64,000 bases of DNA from Flavobacteriales bacterium (lineage in GTDB: Bacteria > Bacteroidota > Bacteroidia > Flavobacteriales_F > PHOS-HE28): positions 806,001-870,000 of the forward strand of contig JADJWA010000001.1 of the NCBI GenBank assembly GCA_016716605.1, read 5' to 3'. The position numbers and the translations under genes were made by a program. The notes below the pieces were generated by a model. It searched no databases. It was not told the DNA's origin and saw only the letters and a program-made list of their open reading frames with translations. Numbering within the stretch: the first letter of the stretch is position 1; each line of letters starts with the position of its first letter. This document shows positions 27,984 to 36,700 of this stretch, piece after piece.

Positions 27984-29816
27984 ATGCGCCACCTGATGCC
28001 TGCTATTCTCCTGCTCAATGCTTGCCAATCGGCGGCACCACCACCGAATCGCTGGGCCGATGAGCGCCTCTGGCCGGTGCTCGAAGCGCAGGAGCACCGC
28101 GATGCTGATGCGCTCTGCGCGCTGTTGGAGCACGAAGCCCCCGAAGTGCGAGAAGCCGCAGCGCTGGGTCTCGCGAGCGTGCAGGACAACTTGGCGACAC
28201 CTTGCCTATTGGAGGCCCTCTCGGACGAGATCGCCACTGTTCGTGCGACGGCCGCATACGCGCTCGGCTTCGTGGGGGACAGCCTCGCGCTTCAACGCAT
28301 GGCTGAGCTGACCGCGGATTTGAAGGACTCGGCGATGCTCGCCTCGTTCGAGGCCTCGGCCTTCACGGCGACGCAGCGGGCCGGGCGCCTGATGGATGCC
28401 AATGCAATCCTGCACTACTTCGAAAGGAGCACCGGACATGAACGCGTGCGGGCGGCCGATGCGTTAAGGCGATTGCCGGACAGTCTCCTGATCCATTCAC
28501 CAGAGGAGATCAGCAGGCTCATGGCCGATTCTGATGCGGAGGTGCGCGCGCGAGCCGCGCTGGCCATGCGAAAGCTGGGACCCATGGCCGACACTGCTTC
28601 CTTGCATGCGCTTGCTCGGAACGAACTGGACCGCGGGACTCGCGTGAATGCGATTCGTACCTGTACAGCGCTCAACTGCATCACGGACGAGGAGCTCTTC
28701 GACGCGGCCCGAACCTTGGAGCTACGGATCGCCGGGCTGGAAGCACTCAACTCACGTGTTTACCTCAACCCGCTTCAGTGCCACTTCCATCAGAAGGATG
28801 CAGCGGATCAGGCTCTGGGAATCGCGCTGCTCGGATTGGCCGCGAAGCATTCCACCCTTGAATCGAAGGGTGGGCTGTGCGAGCAACTCGAGGGATTCCA
28901 TAGGCTCACGACCTCTCCGTATGATAAAGCGCGAGCTATTTCAGCGCTGCTTTCAGCGGGATGCTGGCTGGATCTTGGTCTTGTGCTCTCCATGATCAGG
29001 AGCACGGAGCATGCGGTGATACGGCAAGCGGCGCTACAAGGAGCCATTGCCATTGCCCGAGACCATATGTCGCGCGCCCGGTTCACGAACGTGGAGGCCC
29101 AGTACGCCGAACTGGCATCGGTGATCTCGGAAGCCGTCCACACTGGCGATGCGGGTCTGATCAGCGCTGCGGCCGAGTCGATAGAGCAGGAGAAAGCTGA
29201 GGTGATCCGCATCCTGCTGCCTCCCGAAGTAGAGCAGCAGGCATTCGCGCCCCTGGGGCCGATTCGAGACTTGGAGGCCAGACTGCTCTTGCAGAAGGCA
29301 ATCGCCAAGCGCGATGGCCTGCTGCCGCCTGCACATGAGCGCCCGGCATTCAATCATCCAATCGACAAGGAAAAACTGCTCGCCCTGAAGCAGGGCCAGC
29401 AGTACCGAATCATCACGAACAAGGGCCAGATCATCATCGCTACCGATGTGAACGAATGCCCCGGCAGCAGCCTCGCCTTCGATTCTCTGGTGACCGCTGG
29501 GTACTACAACGGCAAGGCCTTCCACCGCATGGTGCCCAACTTCGTGGTGCAGGGCGGCTGTCCGCGCGGCGATGGTTACGGCGGCATGCCGTGGACGCTG
29601 CGCACGGAGATCGGCCGCTCGCCGTTCACCGCGGGCTCCGTAGGTCTTGCTTCAGCAGGCCCTGATACCGAGAGCTGCCAATTCTTCATCACGCACAGCG
29701 CCGCGCCGCACCTCGATGGCCGCTACACGCGCTTCGGTGAAGTGGTGAGCGGTATGGACGTGGTGTGGATGCTCCAAGTGGGTGATGTGATGGAGCGGGT
29801 GGAACGCTTCCCTTAG
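27984..29816 (+). CDS. HEAT-repeat / cyclophilin fusion lipoprotein
   Basis: This 610-residue protein starts with a short lipoprotein signal (lipobox LLNAC, C14). Residues about 35-460 are helical HEAT-like repeats (ALLEHEAPEVREAAALGLAS, then ALSDEIATVRATAAYALGF). Residues about 473-608 form a cyclophilin-type peptidyl-prolyl isomerase: FHRMVPNFVVQGG with the catalytic arginine, CQFFITHS and GRYTRFGEVVSGMDVV. It probably works on folding proteins in the periplasm, with the HEAT part binding clients or partners. The start ATG at 27984 follows GATCTTGG by four bases. The stop overlaps that of lysS on the other strand. Confidence 0.85.
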   Translation: MRHLMPAILLLNACQSAAPPPNRWADERLWPVLEAQEHRDADALCALLEHEAPEVREAAALGLASVQDNLATPCLLEALSDEIATVRATAAYALGFVGDSLALQRMAELTADLKDSAMLASFEASAFTATQRAGRLMDANAILHYFERSTGHERVRAADALRRLPDSLLIHSPEEISRLMADSDAEVRARAALAMRKLGPMADTASLHALARNELDRGTRVNAIRTCTALNCITDEELFDAARTLELRIAGLEALNSRVYLNPLQCHFHQKDAADQALGIALLGLAAKHSTLESKGGLCEQLEGFHRLTTSPYDKARAISALLSAGCWLDLGLVLSMIRSTEHAVIRQAALQGAIAIARDHMSRARFTNVEAQYAELASVISEAVHTGDAGLISAAAESIEQEKAEVIRILLPPEVEQQAFAPLGPIRDLEARLLLQKAIAKRDGLLPPAHERPAFNHPIDKEKLLALKQGQQYRIITNKGQIIIATDVNECPGSSLAFDSLVTAGYYNGKAFHRMVPNFVVQGGCPRGDGYGGMPWTLRTEIGRSPFTAGSVGLASAGPDTESCQFFITHSAAPHLDGRYTRFGEVVSGMDVVWMLQVGDVMERVERFP

Positions 29817-31327
29817 TTGGGCCTCTCCGGCCGCATCTGCGGGAAGAGCAGCACCTCCTGGATCGCCGGGTTGTTGGTGAGCAGCATCACCAGGCGGTCC
29901 AAGCCGATGCCCACGCCGCTCGTGGGCGGCATTCCGTACTCGAGCGCGCGCAGGAAATCCTGATCGATGAACATGGCCTCATCGTCGCCGCGCTGCTGCA
30001 ATTCCAACTGCGCCTCGAAGCGCTCGCGCTGATCGATGGGGTCGTTGAGCTCGCTGTAGGCATTGGCCAGTTCGAAGCCGTTCACGAAGAGCTCGAAGCG
30101 CTCGGTGAGGCGTGCATCGTCTCGGTGCTTCTTGCACAGCGGGCTCATCTCCACCGGGAAGTCGCACACGAAGGTGGGCTGGATCAATTCCGGCTGCACC
30201 AGCGCGCTGAAAAGCTCATCGATGAGCTTGCCCTTGCCCATGCTGGGCTCCACATGGATCTGGTGCTTCGCGCAGAGCGAGCGCAGGGCGGCTTCGTCCA
30301 GCTCCAGCACATCGGCGCCGGTCTTCTCCTGGATGCTGCCGCACATGGTGATGCGCTTGAAGGGCGCTGTGAACTGGATCGTGTTCTCTCCGAAGGTGGC
30401 TTCGGCCTTGCCATTCGCCGCGATGCACACCTGCTCGAGCATGCGCTCCATGTAGCCCATCATCCAGCGGTAGTCCTTCCACGCCACGTAGAGCTCCATG
30501 ATGGTGAACTCCGGGTTGTGCGTACGGTCCATGCCCTCGTTGCGGAAGTTGCGGCTGAACTCGAACACGCCCTCGAAGCCGCCTACGATGAGGCGCTTGA
30601 GGTAGAGCTCGTTGGCGATGCGCAGGTAGAGCGGGATGTCGAGCGCATTGTGGTGCGTGACGAAAGGACGTGCCGCCGCGCCGCCGGGGATGGGTTGCAG
30701 CACAGGCGTATCCACCTCGTGATAGCCGCTCTCAGTCATGAAGGCCCGCATGGCCGTGACGATGCGCGAGCGCTTGAGGAAAGTCTCCTTCACGCCAGGG
30801 TTCACATTGAGGTCGACGTAGCGCTGGCGGTAGCGCTGCTCGGGGTCGGTGAAGGCATCGTGCACGTTGCCTTCGTCGTCGGTCTTCACCACCGGCAGCG
30901 GCTTCAGCGCCTTCCCGAGGATGGTGAGCTGCTTCACGTGAACGGTGATCTCGCCCGTTCGGGTCTTGAACACATGCCCCGTCACTCCGATGAAATCGCC
31001 AAGGTGCAGCAGGTGCTTCCACACCTCATCGTACATCGCCTTGTCCTCGCCGGGGGCCACTTCATCGCGCGCCACGTAGATCTGCTGGTCGCCGGTGTGG
31101 TCGCGCAGGACGGCGAAGCTGGCCTTGCCCATGACGCGCACGCTCATGATGCGGCCCGCGATGCTCACCTGCGCAGGCTCGCCTTCTTCTTTGAACAGGC
31201 CTTTCACATCGGCAGCGGTGGCGCTCACCTTGTACTCGGCGGCGGGGAAGGGGTCGATGCCGAGGGCGCGGAGCTTCTGGAGCGCCTCGCGGCGGATGAC
31301 TTCTTGATCGGAAAGGACGTTGGACAT
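29813..31327 (-). CDS. lysS: Lysine--tRNA ligase (class II)
   Basis: This 504-residue protein charges tRNA(Lys). The N-terminal OB-fold anticodon-binding domain contains VSIAGRIMSVRVMGKASF. The class II core has motif 2 (FRNEGMDRTHNPEFTIMELY) and motif 3 (GVGIGLDRLVMLL). The chosen ATG begins MSNVLSDQEV; an upstream ATG adds nine residues. The stop TAA shares bases with the TAG of the convergent HEAT-cyclophilin gene (TTAG at 29813-29816), so no terminator fits between them. Confidence 0.96.
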   Translation of the reverse strand: MSNVLSDQEVIRREALQKLRALGIDPFPAAEYKVSATAADVKGLFKEEGEPAQVSIAGRIMSVRVMGKASFAVLRDHTGDQQIYVARDEVAPGEDKAMYDEVWKHLLHLGDFIGVTGHVFKTRTGEITVHVKQLTILGKALKPLPVVKTDDEGNVHDAFTDPEQRYRQRYVDLNVNPGVKETFLKRSRIVTAMRAFMTESGYHEVDTPVLQPIPGGAAARPFVTHHNALDIPLYLRIANELYLKRLIVGGFEGVFEFSRNFRNEGMDRTHNPEFTIMELYVAWKDYRWMMGYMERMLEQVCIAANGKAEATFGENTIQFTAPFKRITMCGSIQEKTGADVLELDEAALRSLCAKHQIHVEPSMGKGKLIDELFSALVQPELIQPTFVCDFPVEMSPLCKKHRDDARLTERFELFVNGFELANAYSELNDPIDQRERFEAQLELQQRGDDEAMFIDQDFLRALEYGMPPTSGVGIGLDRLVMLLTNNPAIQEVLLFPQMRPERPN

Positions 31328-31366
31328 GGATGCGGAAAAGAGGCTGCCTACCACAGGCAGGGCGGC

Positions 31367-31374
31367 GAAGTTAT
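31367..31374 (-). promoter_or_regulatory. Candidate lysS -7 element TAACTTCG
   Basis: It matches TAnnTTYG on the minus strand, 39 bp before the lysS start codon. Confidence 0.4.
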
Positions 31375-31414
31375 CCGGACAACCCGCCCCGCTCCTTCAG
31401 CGTATGAGCGCCCC

Positions 31415-31422
31415 TAATTTCG
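31415..31422 (+). promoter_or_regulatory. Candidate -7 element TAATTTCG
   Basis: It matches TAnnTTYG, 18 bp before the phosphosugar isomerase ATG, and is divergent from the lysS element. Confidence 0.4.
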
Positions 31423-31440
31423 GCCCGCATTCAACAGCAC

Positions 31441-32427
31441 ATGCAGCACCTCATCGACGCCTTCCCCAAGCAACTGAAGGAAGCCCTGGAGATCGGCCGC
31501 AAGGCCCAACTGAAAGCCCCCGGCGGGCCTTACGGGAACGTAGTGGTCACCGGCCTTGGTGGCAGCGGCATCGGCGGTCGCATCGCCGCGCAATTGGTGC
31601 ACAAGGAGGCCAAGTGCCCCATCGAGGTCTACAACAACTACTACCTGCCGGGCTATGTGAACCACAAGAGCCTGGTAATCGCATGCAGCTACAGCGGCAA
31701 CACGGAGGAGACCATCGCCGCCATGGAGCAGGCGCTGAGCAAAGGCGCCCGGGTATGCGTGGTGACCAGTGGCGGCTCCATGCTCGAGATGGCCAAAGCG
31801 AAGGGCCTGGATCACATCGTGATACCGGGGGGCAATCCACCGCGCACCATGCTGGCCTACTCACTGGTGCAGCAGTTCTATGTGCTGCACCACTTCGGCA
31901 TCATCGGCGATGGCTTCGAGGGCGCGATCAAGACAGCCGCGAACATGCTGGAGCAGGAGAAGGAGGACATCAAGAAGGCCGCGCAGGAGCTCACGGAGAA
32001 GCTGGTGGGCAAGCGCCTGGTGATCTACAGCGAGGCCAGCACCGAGGCCGTGAGCATCCGCTTCCGGCAGCAGGTGAACGAGAACAGCAAAGAGCTCTGC
32101 TGGCACCACGCCATCCCGGAGATGAACCACAACGAGCTGGTGGGCTGGGCCGGAGGCAAGGACGATATCGCAGTGGTGATCTTCCGGCACAAGGAGGACC
32201 ACGAGCGCAGCCAGATCCGCATGGAGATCAACAAAGAGGTCTTCCGCAAGTACACGCCGCACATCCACGACGTTTGGAGCCAGGGCGATACCGCCTTCGC
32301 GCGGCAGCTTTACCTGATCAACCTCGGCGATTGGGTGAGCTTCTACTGGGCTGAGAAGAAGGGCGTGGACCCCAGCGAGATCGCGGTGATCAACATGCTG
32401 AAGGGGAAGCTGGCGGAGGTCAAATAA
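31441..32427 (+). CDS. Bifunctional phosphoglucose/phosphomannose isomerase (SIS family)
   Basis: This 328-residue protein has two SIS domains. Sugar-phosphate binding text includes VVTGLGGSGIGGRIAAQLV and ACSYSGNTEET. The C-terminal half has SEASTEAVSIRFRQQVNENS and then EMNHNELVGW, matching the short PGI/PMI family that interconverts glucose-6-P or mannose-6-P with fructose-6-P. In this genome it could feed nucleotide-sugar synthesis. The stop codon lies only 3 bp from the left inverted repeat of the GxxExxY cassette. Confidence 0.85.
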   Translation: MQHLIDAFPKQLKEALEIGRKAQLKAPGGPYGNVVVTGLGGSGIGGRIAAQLVHKEAKCPIEVYNNYYLPGYVNHKSLVIACSYSGNTEETIAAMEQALSKGARVCVVTSGGSMLEMAKAKGLDHIVIPGGNPPRTMLAYSLVQQFYVLHHFGIIGDGFEGAIKTAANMLEQEKEDIKKAAQELTEKLVGKRLVIYSEASTEAVSIRFRQQVNENSKELCWHHAIPEMNHNELVGWAGGKDDIAVVIFRHKEDHERSQIRMEINKEVFRKYTPHIHDVWSQGDTAFARQLYLINLGDWVSFYWAEKKGVDPSEIAVINMLKGKLAEVK

Positions 32428-32430
32428 TTA

Positions 32431-32457
32431 GCCGCAGAGGCGCAGAGGCGCAGAGAA
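32431..32457 (+). repeat. Left 27-bp inverted repeat of the GxxExxY cassette
   Basis: It begins GC, contains CGCAGAGG twice, then CGCAGAGA, and ends A. It is 26/27 identical to the reverse complement of 32857-32883. It starts 3 bp after the isomerase stop. Confidence 0.85.
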
Positions 32458-32462
32458 TACAG

Positions 32463-32849
32463 ATGCTGTACCGCGAGCTTTCCGGGGCAATCATCGGAGC
32501 GGCCATTGAAGTTCATCGGGAACTCGGCCCAGGGTTGTTGGAGAGCGTCTATGAGCATTGCCTTGCGCGTGAACTACGTGAAGCGAGCATCCCATTCCTT
32601 CAGCAGCATCCTGTGCCTGTACGATACAAGGGGGAGCGGCTCGACTTGGGCTTTCGGATCGACCTCTGGGTGGACCAGCGAATCATCGTGGAGATCAAGG
32701 CGATAGAGGTCTTGCAGGAAGTCCATCGCGCGCAACTGCTGAGCTACTTGAAACTCACAGGCTGCAAACTCGGATTACTCATGAACTTCAACGAGCCGGT
32801 GCTCACGGAAGGCGTGCGGCGCGTCGTTAACGGATTGGACGAACCCTGA
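32463..32849 (+). CDS. GxxExxY protein (PD-(D/E)XK-like)
   Basis: This 128-residue protein has normal length for the family. The name-giving motif is GLLESVYE near residues 24-31. A nuclease-like core follows: LGFRIDLWVDQ, then IIVEIKAIE, giving the D...ExK pattern of PD-(D/E)XK folds, then HRAQLLSYLKLTGCKLGLLM. The biological role of the family is unknown; DNA binding or cleavage is inferred from the fold. It lies wholly between 27-bp inverted repeats, squeezed between the isomerase gene and lipB, which suggests it moves as a cassette. Confidence 0.9.
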   Translation: MLYRELSGAIIGAAIEVHRELGPGLLESVYEHCLARELREASIPFLQQHPVPVRYKGERLDLGFRIDLWVDQRIIVEIKAIEVLQEVHRAQLLSYLKLTGCKLGLLMNFNEPVLTEGVRRVVNGLDEP

Positions 32850-32856
32850 ATTCGCA

Positions 32857-32883
32857 TTCTCCGCGCCTCTGCGCCTCTGCGGC
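32857..32883 (-). repeat. Right 27-bp inverted repeat of the GxxExxY cassette
   Basis: It is the reverse complement of 32431-32457 with one mismatch. It ends 7 bp before the lipB ATG, so it may also form part of the lipB leader. Confidence 0.85.
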
Positions 32884-32890
32884 AAACACC

Positions 32891-33610
32891 ATGCGCCACA
32901 TCCACTTCCGCGACTTGGGCCTCATCGACTACGCCACCGCGTGGGACCTGCAGACGCGCCTCTTCAAGGAGACCATCGATAGGAAGATCGCTAATCGCTC
33001 CCTGCCCGAGAACGAGCAACTGCCCACGGAGGACCACCTCCTCTTCTGCGAGCACCCGCGCGTGTATACGCTGGGCAAGAGCGGCAAGCAGAGCCACCTG
33101 CTATTGAACGAGCAGGGCCTGCGCGAGAAGGGCGTCCAGTTCTTCCCCATCGACCGCGGCGGTGACATCACCTACCACGGCCCGGGGCAGATCGTGGGCT
33201 ATCCCATCTTCGACCTCGATCACCACTTCACAGACATCCACCGCTACCTGCGCACGCTGGAGGAGGCCATCATCGGCACGTTGGAAGCATACGGCATCAA
33301 AGCCGGAAGGATTGAAGGGCTCACAGGCGTCTGGCTCGACTTCAACGAGCCGCAGAAGGCAAGAAAAATCTGCGCCTTCGGCATCCGCGCGAGCCGGTGG
33401 GTCACCATGCACGGCTTCGCGTTCAACGTGAACACGGACCTCAGCTACTTCCAGAACATCGTGCCGTGCGGGATCGCGGACAAGGGCGTTACGAGTATGG
33501 CCAAAGAGCTAGGCGGCGACGTGGACATCCAGGAAGTGAAGAACCGGCTACGGTTGGAGATAGCGGACCTGTTCGATGCGGAGCTGGTGTCGCCGGCGCC
33601 AGGACGGTAA
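32891..33610 (+). CDS. lipB: Lipoyl(octanoyl) transferase
   Basis: This 239-residue protein transfers octanoyl from acyl carrier protein to lipoyl domains of 2-oxoacid dehydrogenases and GcvH. Signature text: RGGDITYHGPGQIVGYP at 89-105, catalytic K159 (RKICAFGI) and catalytic C193 (NIVPCGIADKGVTSM). The C-terminal residues from L207 (LGGDVDIQEVKNRLRLEIA) are matched by a second, orphan copy at 37563-37634. The final residues ADLFDAELVSPAPGR look non-conserved. The gene appears intact, but its 3' end may be a replacement brought in with the downstream insertion. Confidence 0.95.
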   Translation: MRHIHFRDLGLIDYATAWDLQTRLFKETIDRKIANRSLPENEQLPTEDHLLFCEHPRVYTLGKSGKQSHLLLNEQGLREKGVQFFPIDRGGDITYHGPGQIVGYPIFDLDHHFTDIHRYLRTLEEAIIGTLEAYGIKAGRIEGLTGVWLDFNEPQKARKICAFGIRASRWVTMHGFAFNVNTDLSYFQNIVPCGIADKGVTSMAKELGGDVDIQEVKNRLRLEIADLFDAELVSPAPGR

Positions 33611-33612
33611 AC

Positions 33613-33640
33613 TGAAAGGCCATGAGAACCTTTCAATCTT
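33613..33640 (+). terminator. Candidate lipB terminator hairpin
   Basis: TGAAAGG (33613-33619) pairs with CCTTTCA (33629-33635) around a 9-nt loop, 3 bp after the lipB stop. AATCTTG follows, so the T-rich tail is weak. Confidence 0.4.
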
Positions 33641-33755
33641 GTAGCTGATTTGCTGACGGGACTTAGTGCGCCTGGCCATGTCGAGTACGTTCTGACCCGT
33701 ATATCCCAACCGCTAGTTCGTCATGAACATGCGGTTCCCGTTCCTCATGATCCGC

Positions 33756-33763
33756 TACGTTTG
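33756..33763 (+). promoter_or_regulatory. Candidate -7 promoter element TACGTTTG
   Basis: This is an exact TAnnTTTG match, nine bases before the FG-GAP gene ATG at 33773. The other text in this 160-bp gap has no recognisable feature except the hairpin after lipB. Confidence 0.5.
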
Positions 33764-33772
33764 TATGTAGCC

Positions 33773-36700
33773 ATGAAAAAAGGACCTGCAGTTGCTTGCG
33801 CCCTGGCATTCGCGTTGGCTGGCTACGCCCAGTTCGGACCGCAGCAGATCATCGAATTCAACGAGGCAAGGCGCCCGCTTGCGCAGGTTGTTCTTGATGT
33901 GGATGGGGATGGCGACCCTGACCTCGTAGCTTCTCTCCAGAACGATAGCCGCATCGTATGGTATGCCAATGAGGGCGCAGGCGCCTTTGCGGAGCAACAG
34001 GTGCTGGTGCCCAACGCCACATACATCAACAACCTGATCGTCCTTGACTTGGATGCGGATGGACTCTTGGATCTCGCAGGCACCTCACTAGGCCCGGACA
34101 GGGTGCTTTGGTGGAGGAACCTCGGATGGGGGGCTTTCGGCCCCGAACAGCTCATCGCGCAAGCAGGCAATCATCCGCGCTGCCTGATGGCCATGGATGT
34201 GGATGGTGATGCCCTTGTCGACTTCATGGTAGGTACCCAATACGATGGCACTATTCAATGGACACGTAACCTCGGAGGCGGGCTCTTCGCTGCGATGTCG
34301 GTGCTCGACACGCCAGGACCAGGGATAGCCAGCTTGGCAAAAGGCGACCTGGATGGCGATCTGCGAGAGGACATCCTCTTTGCGCGCCACGTTGGCACCA
34401 CCGCTGAACTTGCATGGTACAGCAATTACGGCAATGGGTTGTTCTCTGCTCGCCAAGTCGTGTTCCTTGCTCAGGACACGTTGCAAATGGCCGGAATCGC
34501 CGACCTGAACAACGATGGTCAGCTCGACTTGTTCACCTCCTCATATTCCAACAACATGTTGGTCGCCTTCTTCAACGACGGCTCCGGGGGATTCCCTTCG
34601 CCTACGATTGTTGACTCAGGCGCGTACGACCATGACAACATCATCGCTGCCGACATGGACCAGGATGATGTCCCGGACCTGGTTTACTCCACCCGCTTAC
34701 CCTACTCGTTGCGCTGGTCGCGAAACGAGGGGGACGGCTCGTTCTCTCCGGGCGGCACGCTGGCCACCACGCTCGAATACGTGCGATCCATCAACGTGAA
34801 GGACCTCGACGGCGACGGGTTGCCGGATGTGAGCTACTGCAGTTACACAGACGATCGCATCGCCTTCCATCGGAACCTGGATAACGGGCAATTCGGGCCA
34901 CAACAAGAGGTGACCACACAGGTGGACGGCGCGTCATGGGTATCCGCCGGGGATCTTAACGACGATGGGAGGAAGGAAGTGTTGTGCGCTTCGGCCACGG
35001 ACCATCGCATCTCTTGGTACATGAACCTCGGCAATGGGCAGTTCGCAGCACAACGCACCATCTCCAACACGTTGTACGGAACGCGGTGCGTCATCGCAGG
35101 CGACATCGATGGCGACGGAGACCGCGATGTGATCGCCACCTCGCGTACAATGAACAGCATCCTGGTCTTCCTGAACGACGGCGCGGGAGAATTCTCCGAT
35201 CCGGCGGCAATCTCGAACAGTGCGAACCAGGCCATGGAGGTCATGGCAGCGGACTTGGATTTGGACGGCGACCTTGACCTTGTGGTTTGGGGGATCAGCT
35301 ACCTTGCCTATCATCTCAACAATGGCAGTGGCGGATTCGGGGACCCGGTAGCCTTAACGGGCTATTTATCAGGTGATGTCCCCTTCGACCTTGCGGACTT
35401 GGATGGCGACGGTCTTCTTGATGTCGTCCATGTCTCTTCTGGCTTCAGCCGGTTAGCATGGTTCAGGAACCTGGGTGATGGTGCGTTCTCCTCGCAAATC
35501 GTGATTTCTGAGAATGTGTCCACTGGCCCGATGATCAAGACAGCAGACATCGACCGGGACGGCGACATTGACGTGGTGCTAGGCAGCCAGCCCATGCGAT
35601 GGTACCGGAACAACGGGAATGGGTCGTTCTCTCCGATCACCTTCGGCAGTGAGAATGGAGAGTCTGACGCGATGGTTGTCTATGATGTGGACGGGGACTC
35701 CTATGCGGATGTGATCACCGCGAGGCACTTCCTTAACCAAATGGCCATGTACAGGAACTTGGGCAACGGCACTTTCGGGCCGCGCACGGTGATTCCCTCG
35801 TCATTCGACGGGCCCATGTGCTTGAATGCTTCCAATCTCGACCTGAATGCGCCCGAAGAGCTGCTTTGTGCATCGTGGTGGGACAACAAGCTGTTCTGGC
35901 ATAGGAACTACTTCGGCAGCCACTTCAGGGCAGAAGGCCGACGCTTCATCGACCTTGACTTGGACGGGGCCGCGGGTCCGGACGAACCCGGCATGTCCTG
36001 GGGACAACTGACCTGCACCCCGTACCTGACCTACGCGCTCACCACCATCAACGGGGAGTACCATTTCAGCCTGGATTCGGGCGCCTACCAGATTGCCTCA
36101 GCAGGAGCCGGAGCTTGGTGGGACCTGGTGACCACCCCGGCTGCGTACAGCGTGGGCCTCACCGACGCTGCGCCCGTGGCCTCAGGGCTCGATTTCGGGT
36201 ACGCAGCCAACGTGGACACCTCATTGGTGGTCGCATCCATCGTGATCGGCAATGGTCCGTGTGGAACAACGGCTCCGCTTTGGCTCAACTACGCCAATCA
36301 AGGCACCCGAGTAGAGCAGGGCACGATTACGCTGCAGCTCGATGCTGCGATGACCCTTGTTGCAAGCGTCCCGCCGCCCGCGAATCAAGCCGGCAATCTG
36401 TTCACTTGGACCTTCGACTCGTTGGGCTACTTCGAAGTCCGGAGCATCGCATTGCATGTGACACGACCTGGCTTGGCTTCCATGGGCACCACTGTGAACT
36501 CCACGGTGGCAGTGACAACCTTGAGCCCGGGCGGCAGCGTCACCGGCAGCTTCCAAGCATCGCATACGGAGACGGTGACCTGTGCGTACGACCCGAACGA
36601 CAAGATCGTGGAGCCCTCGGGATACGGCGAGGTCGGCGCCATTCCCATCACCACCGATGCGTTGGAGTACACCATCCGGTTCCAGAACACAGGAACGGCC

